Below are positions 60,247-64,000 of a DNA stretch of 64,000 nucleotides, in pieces (the stretch's first letter is position 1; each line of letters starts with the position of its first letter). This stretch comes from PCRC01 sp040384665 (lineage in GTDB: Bacteria; Pseudomonadota; Gammaproteobacteria; Burkholderiales; Burkholderiaceae_C), in contig JAZKIY010000025.1 in the NCBI GenBank assembly GCA_040384665.1, positions 1 through 64,000 on the forward strand, read 5' to 3'. A program made the position numbers and the translations under genes. Under the pieces are notes generated by a model. It was not told where the DNA came from. It saw only the letters and a list, made by a program, of their open reading frames with translations, and did no database searches.

Positions 60247-61113
60247 TCAAGAGGGGGTTTGCATGCGCAGGCGGCGGGCCGCTTCTTCGTCACGGGCGTC
60301 GCCAATTTCGCGCAGCACGCCGCCCAGGTCGACCGGGCCTGCTGCGCGGGTGTGTTGGCCGGTGAGTTCGGTGTCGGGTTGCAGCAGGCCGCGTTCAAAC
60401 AGCGCCCACATCTCAGGGCCGTAGTCGGTGGCCAGCAGCTCGGGCGCGGTGGCGCCAAAAAAGGCGCGCAGGTTGGCCACGTCGCGCAGCAGCATGCGCT
60501 GGGCGTGGTTGTTGCCGGCGGCGTCCACCGCCTGCGGCAAATCGATGATGACCGGGCCGTCGGCCGCCAGCAGAATGTTGAACTCCGACAAATCGCCGTG
60601 GACCACACCCGCACAGAGCATGCGCACCACCTCGGCCAACAGGCTGGCGTGGTGGCGCAGCGCTTCTTCGGGCGTGAACACCACGTCGTTGATGCGCGGT
60701 GCGGCGTCGCCGTCGGCATTGGCGACCAGCTCCATCAGCAGCACGCCGTCGAGAAAGTTGTAGGGCGTGGGCACGCGCACGCCGGCGGCGGCCAGGCGGT
60801 ACAGCGCGTCGACCTCGGCGCTCTGCCAGGCGGCCTCTTGCGCCTGCCGGCCAAACTTGCTGCCCTTGGCCATGGCGCGGGCCTCGCGGCTGTTTTTGGT
60901 TTTGCGGTTCTCGGTGTAGTCCACCGCCTGGCGAAAGCTGCGCTGGTCGGCTTCCTTGTAGATCTTGGCGCAGCGCGTCTCGTCGCCACAGCGCACCACA
61001 TAGACCGTGGCTTCCTTGCCGCTCATCAACTGGCGCACCACGGTGTCGATCAGGCCTTCTTCTATCAGCGGCAGCAGCCGCGCGGGGGATTTCATGCCCG
61101 GATTGTGGTGCAT
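60247..61113 (-). CDS. RIO1-family serine protein kinase
   Basis: 288 aa. ATP site SGKEATVYVV and Lys in CAKIYKE; flexible loop; catalytic loop GVVHGDLSEFNIL (HxDxxxxN) near residue 170; metal motif VIIDLPQAVD (the RIO form of DFG). Bacterial RIO kinases resemble the archaeal/eukaryotic RIO1 ribosome-maturation kinases; the bacterial substrate is unknown. ATG at 61113 or 61095. Confidence 0.88.
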   Translation of the reverse strand: MHHNPGMKSPARLLPLIEEGLIDTVVRQLMSGKEATVYVVRCGDETRCAKIYKEADQRSFRQAVDYTENRKTKNSREARAMAKGSKFGRQAQEAAWQSAEVDALYRLAAAGVRVPTPYNFLDGVLLMELVANADGDAAPRINDVVFTPEEALRHHASLLAEVVRMLCAGVVHGDLSEFNILLAADGPVIIDLPQAVDAAGNNHAQRMLLRDVANLRAFFGATAPELLATDYGPEMWALFERGLLQPDTELTGQHTRAAGPVDLGGVLREIGDARDEEAARRLRMQTPS

Positions 61114-61133
61114 GGGCCTGCGACAATCTCGGC

Positions 61134-62237
61134 ATGACCGCCACGACCACCTTCGCCCCCCTGCAAAACGACACCTTCCTGCGCGCGTGTTTCCGCCAGG
61201 CCACAGAACACACCCCGGTGTGGCTGATGCGCCAGGCCGGGCGGTATTTGCCCGAATACTGCGCCACCCGCGCCAAAGCCGGCAGCTTCATGGGCCTGGC
61301 CACCAACGTGGACTACGCCACCGAAGTCACCCTGCAGCCGCTGGAACGCTACCCGCTGGACGCCTCCATCCTGTTCTCCGACATCCTCACCGTGCCCGAC
61401 GCCATGGGCCTGGGCCTGTCTTTCGCTTTGGGCGAAGGCCCCCGCTTTGCCTCCCCGGTGCGCGACGAAGCCGCCGTGGCCGCCCTGGCCGTGCCCGACA
61501 TGGCCAAGCTGCGCTACGTGTTTGACGCCGTCACCTCGATCCGCAAGGCCCTGAATGGCCGGGTGCCGCTGATCGGTTTCTCCGGCAGCCCCTGGACGCT
61601 GGCCTGTTACATGGTCGAGGGCAAGGGTTCGGACGACTACCGGCTGGTCAAGTCCATGCTCTACAGCCGGCCTGATTTGATGCACAAGATGCTGCAAATC
61701 AATGCCGATGCGGTGGCGCTGTACCTGAACACGCAAATCGAGGCCGGTGCCCAGGCGGTGATGGTGTTTGACTCCTGGGGCGGGGTGCTGGCCGATGGGG
61801 CTTTCCAGACCTTCAGCATGGCCTACACCGCCCAGGTGCTGGCCAAACTCAAGCGCGAGCACAACGGGGTGAAGATTCCCCGGCTGGTGTTCACCAAGGG
61901 CGGCGGCATCTGGCTGGACGAGATGGGCGGCCTGGACTGCGAGGTGCTGGGGCTGGACTGGACGGTCAACCTGGGCCAGGCCCGGGCGAAGGTGGGTGGG
62001 CACAAGGCCTTGCAGGGCAACATCGACCCCAACGTGCTGTTTGCCCCACCGGCGCAGATCACCGCCGAGGTGGTCAAGGTGCTGGAGAGCTTTGGGGTGC
62101 CGCACACCGACACGACGCGGCCGGGGCCAACGCACATCTTCAACCTCGGCCACGGCATCAGCCAGTTCACCCCGCCAGACCATGTGGCCGCGCTTGTGGA
62201 AGCGGTGCACTCGCATTCCAGAAAAATGCGGGCGTGA
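61134..62237 (+). CDS. hemE: uroporphyrinogen decarboxylase
   Basis: 367 aa. N-terminal signature TPVWLMRQAGRYLPEY (substrate Arg), GFSGSPWTLACYMVEG, FDSWGG, and C-terminal GPTHIFNLGHGISQFTPPDHV. Decarboxylates uroporphyrinogen III to coproporphyrinogen III in haem synthesis. ATG at 61134, 20 bp from the divergent RIO kinase start. Confidence 0.96.
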   Translation: MTATTTFAPLQNDTFLRACFRQATEHTPVWLMRQAGRYLPEYCATRAKAGSFMGLATNVDYATEVTLQPLERYPLDASILFSDILTVPDAMGLGLSFALGEGPRFASPVRDEAAVAALAVPDMAKLRYVFDAVTSIRKALNGRVPLIGFSGSPWTLACYMVEGKGSDDYRLVKSMLYSRPDLMHKMLQINADAVALYLNTQIEAGAQAVMVFDSWGGVLADGAFQTFSMAYTAQVLAKLKREHNGVKIPRLVFTKGGGIWLDEMGGLDCEVLGLDWTVNLGQARAKVGGHKALQGNIDPNVLFAPPAQITAEVVKVLESFGVPHTDTTRPGPTHIFNLGHGISQFTPPDHVAALVEAVHSHSRKMRA

Positions 62238-62623
62238 ATTTTCAGGTTGCCGCGCCATTGTTCTGCAACACGGGTTTTCCCTGCTTGCTGAGTGCGAAAT
62301 ATGGACACGGCACTTGACTTATGCACAAAAGATAGGATGCGGCTCAAACCCAGAGCCGGCCCAAACCGCACCGCGCTACAAAACGTGTAGCACCGCTAAG
62401 TCATTGATTTGTATAGGTTTCGTGATTTGCACTGTTTCTGGGCATTTTAAGCAAAGCCTTGATTTGCAAGGCTTTGGCGGCACCCAAGGCAATCTATCAA
62501 CAAAGTTATCCACAGAAATACTGGATGAACCAGAAAGCCGTTTTAAATCATGAACTTACGGAACTTTTCGCCAGTTGACCTGAAGAGTCACCGCTAAGGC
62601 GCACCCCCATCCGCCCCCCGCTT
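62238..62623. other. AT-richer hemE-priA intergenic region with two DnaA-box-like sites
   Basis: 386 bp without a gene. It contains TTATGCACA (62319-62327) and the perfect box TTATCCACA (62506-62514), both in the same orientation, in DNA richer in A+T than its surroundings. Possibly DnaA control of priA; too few boxes for a recognisable origin. Confidence 0.45.
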
Positions 62624-64000
62624 ATGCCGCACCGGCTGCCCATTCTCGTCCCGACCCCGGCCCACAGCACCCTGGGCAGCCTGCTGCATTACGAAAGTGA
62701 GTTGCCACTTGCGCCAGGCACCTTGGTGCGCGTGCCCCTGGGCCAGCGCGAAATGCTGGGCGTGGTCTGGCAAGACGCGGGCGGTGCCTGTGCCCTCCCC
62801 GAAGGCACCGCCATCCGCCCATTGAGCGCGGTGCTCGACGGCCTGCTCCCACTGGGCGACAGCTGGCGCCAGCTGGTGGAATTTGCCGCCCGTTACTACC
62901 AGCGCGGCGCTGGGGAGGTGGCCCTGGCCGCTCTGCCCCCCGCCCTGCGCGACCTGGACGCGCAGCAGCTGGCACGGCGGCTGAAGCGGCACGCCAAGGC
63001 CAAATTGGGCGCCGCAGACGCACCGCCCGCCACGCCAGCGCAGGTGCTGACGGCCGAACAGGCCGCCGCGCTGGCGGCGTTCGAGGCCGCGCCCGAGCCG
63101 GCGCTGCTGTTTGGCGTCACCGGCAGCGGCAAGACCGAGGTGTATTTGCAGGCGGTGCACCACCTGCTGGCGCGCGACCCGCAGGCCCAGGCGCTGGTGA
63201 TGGTGCCGGAGATCAACCTCACGCCGCAGCTGGAAGCGCGTTTTCGCGCGCGTTTTGCCCACCACGGCCCGCAGGCGGTGGTGTCGCTGCACAGCGGCAT
63301 GACCAACCCGCAGCGGCTGCAAAGCTGGCTCTCCGCCCACCTGGGCGAGGCGCGCATTGTGCTCGGCACCCGGATGGCGGTGTTCGCGTCGCTGCCGGCG
63401 CTGCGGCTGATCGTGGTGGACGAAGAGCACGACCCGAGCTACAAGCAGCAGGAAGGCGCCCGCTACTCGGCACGCGACCTGGCGGTCTACCGGGCGCGGC
63501 TCGAATCGACCGCCGACGCGCCGTGCCGGGTGATGCTGGGTTCGGCCACGCCGTCACTGGAGAGCTGGCACCACAGTCGGCCGGCCGAAGACGGTGGCCG
63601 CTACCGCCGCCTCACGCTCACCCAGCGCATTGGCCACGCCGGCAGCCCGGCCGGGGCGCTGCCCACGCTGCGGCTGGTGAACATGGAACACCAGCCGCGC
63701 CACACGGTGCTGTCGTCCCCGCTGCTGGCGGCGATCACCGAACGCATCGCGCGGGGCGAGCAGGCCATGGTGTTCTTGAACCGGCGCGGCTACGCCCCGG
63801 TGCTGCACTGCGGCAGCTGCGGCTGGAAAAGCGACTGCGCGCACTGCAGCGCCTACCGCGTGTTCCACAAAATCGACCGCACGCTGCGCTGCCACCACTG
63901 CGGCTTCACCGAGCGGGTGCCGCGCGCCTGCCCGGCCTGCGGCAACCCGGACATCGCCCCCATTGGCCGCGGCACGGAGCAGATCGAAGAACAGCTCGCC
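62624..64000 (+). CDS. priA: primosomal protein N' (replication-restart helicase), 5' part
   Basis: First 459 residues, cut by the window end. DNA-binding N-domain; helicase motif I GVTGSGKTEVY near residue 164; motif II VVDEEHDPSYKQQEG (DEEH); motif III GSATPSLES; then the zinc-binding Cys series CGSCGWKSDCAHC ... CHHCGF ... CPACG near 395-445. Superfamily II 3'-5' helicase that restarts stalled forks. The first in-frame ATG after the gap is used. Confidence 0.95.
   Translation, partial: MPHRLPILVPTPAHSTLGSLLHYESELPLAPGTLVRVPLGQREMLGVVWQDAGGACALPEGTAIRPLSAVLDGLLPLGDSWRQLVEFAARYYQRGAGEVALAALPPALRDLDAQQLARRLKRHAKAKLGAADAPPATPAQVLTAEQAAALAAFEAAPEPALLFGVTGSGKTEVYLQAVHHLLARDPQAQALVMVPEINLTPQLEARFRARFAHHGPQAVVSLHSGMTNPQRLQSWLSAHLGEARIVLGTRMAVFASLPALRLIVVDEEHDPSYKQQEGARYSARDLAVYRARLESTADAPCRVMLGSATPSLESWHHSRPAEDGGRYRRLTLTQRIGHAGSPAGALPTLRLVNMEHQPRHTVLSSPLLAAITERIARGEQAMVFLNRRGYAPVLHCGSCGWKSDCAHCSAYRVFHKIDRTLRCHHCGFTERVPRACPACGNPDIAPIGRGTEQIEEQLA

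Noticed and set aside
62319..62514. Chromosomal origin
   Set aside because: Only two DnaA boxes, no clustered 9-mers, no dnaA/dnaN/rpmH or gid/par genes in the window.

Overview
The window is about 64 kb of GC-rich DNA from a Gram-negative betaproteobacterium, most likely a member of the Burkholderiales close to Comamonadaceae (Rhodoferax/Polaromonas-like). I infer this from the porins of the Burkholderiales type, the hemE-priA order, the ABC-F/PLD/MetY/CreA gene set and a small interspersed repeat of a kind I associate with comamonads. No rRNA, tRNA, CRISPR array or complete insertion sequence was seen. A strong promoter-like sequence at the extreme left edge fires out of the window.

Layout. 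274-3005: a two-gene molybdenum hydroxylase (IorAB type). 3109-10274: housekeeping genes (uup, a cardiolipin-synthase-like PLD protein, an aminotransferase, a GST, a PhzF protein, a histidine phosphatase). 10349-21793: an unusual Nit1C locus (nitrilase, radical SAM, GNAT, AIR-synthase-like, glycosyltransferase, two small nitrogen-starvation proteins, flavoprotein) of the type linked to cyanide/nitrile nitrogen assimilation. Its first gene occurs twice as a 507-bp perfect repeat. Each copy lies behind its own sigma-54 promoter with conserved upstream boxes; the extra copy heads a DUF1097 membrane protein-porin operon and a MocR regulator sits between. 21794-26271: a lower-GC accessory island with a TIR-like/RipA-like membrane pair, a predicted papain-fold-like protein and an ApeA-like HEPN protein, probably anti-phage functions. 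26272-27339: chaA. 27406-34890: a LysR regulator divergent from a phosphonate uptake and phosphonoacetate degradation operon (phnDCE, phnA, Fe-ADH, phnY). 34979-40616: cyanate uptake and cyanase (cynABD-S), convergent with phn, followed by a PAS histidine kinase/LuxR response regulator pair. 40690-48053: mixed genes, including a Fur-box-preceded DUF2325 pair, a creatininase-family gene, dsbD with a redoxin, and metY between two CoA-binding paralogues.

48054-53639: an island closed on the right by a truncated second copy of the 3' end of the CoA-binding gene that borders it on the left. It holds a porin with a sigma-54 promoter, a sensor-less sigma-54 activator, and a thioredoxin/thioredoxin reductase/AhpD-like operon divergent from a TetR gene, with matching operator-like palindromes at both promoters. 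53985-64000: RRM protein, ankyrin protein, a large LVIVD-type lipoprotein, VOC protein, CreA, an MDR dehydrogenase, a RIO kinase and partner, hemE, and the N-terminal 459 residues of priA.

Taken together, the window is rich in acquisition of unusual N and P sources: cyanide/nitriles (Nit1C), cyanate (cyn) and phosphonates (phn). Three of these units carry sigma-54-like promoters or regulators, which suggests control by nitrogen status. The most system-like novelties are the duplicated, dual-promoter Nit1C arrangement with its own porin, the defence-like island, and an interspersed repeat that has been absorbed in frame into uup and dsbD.
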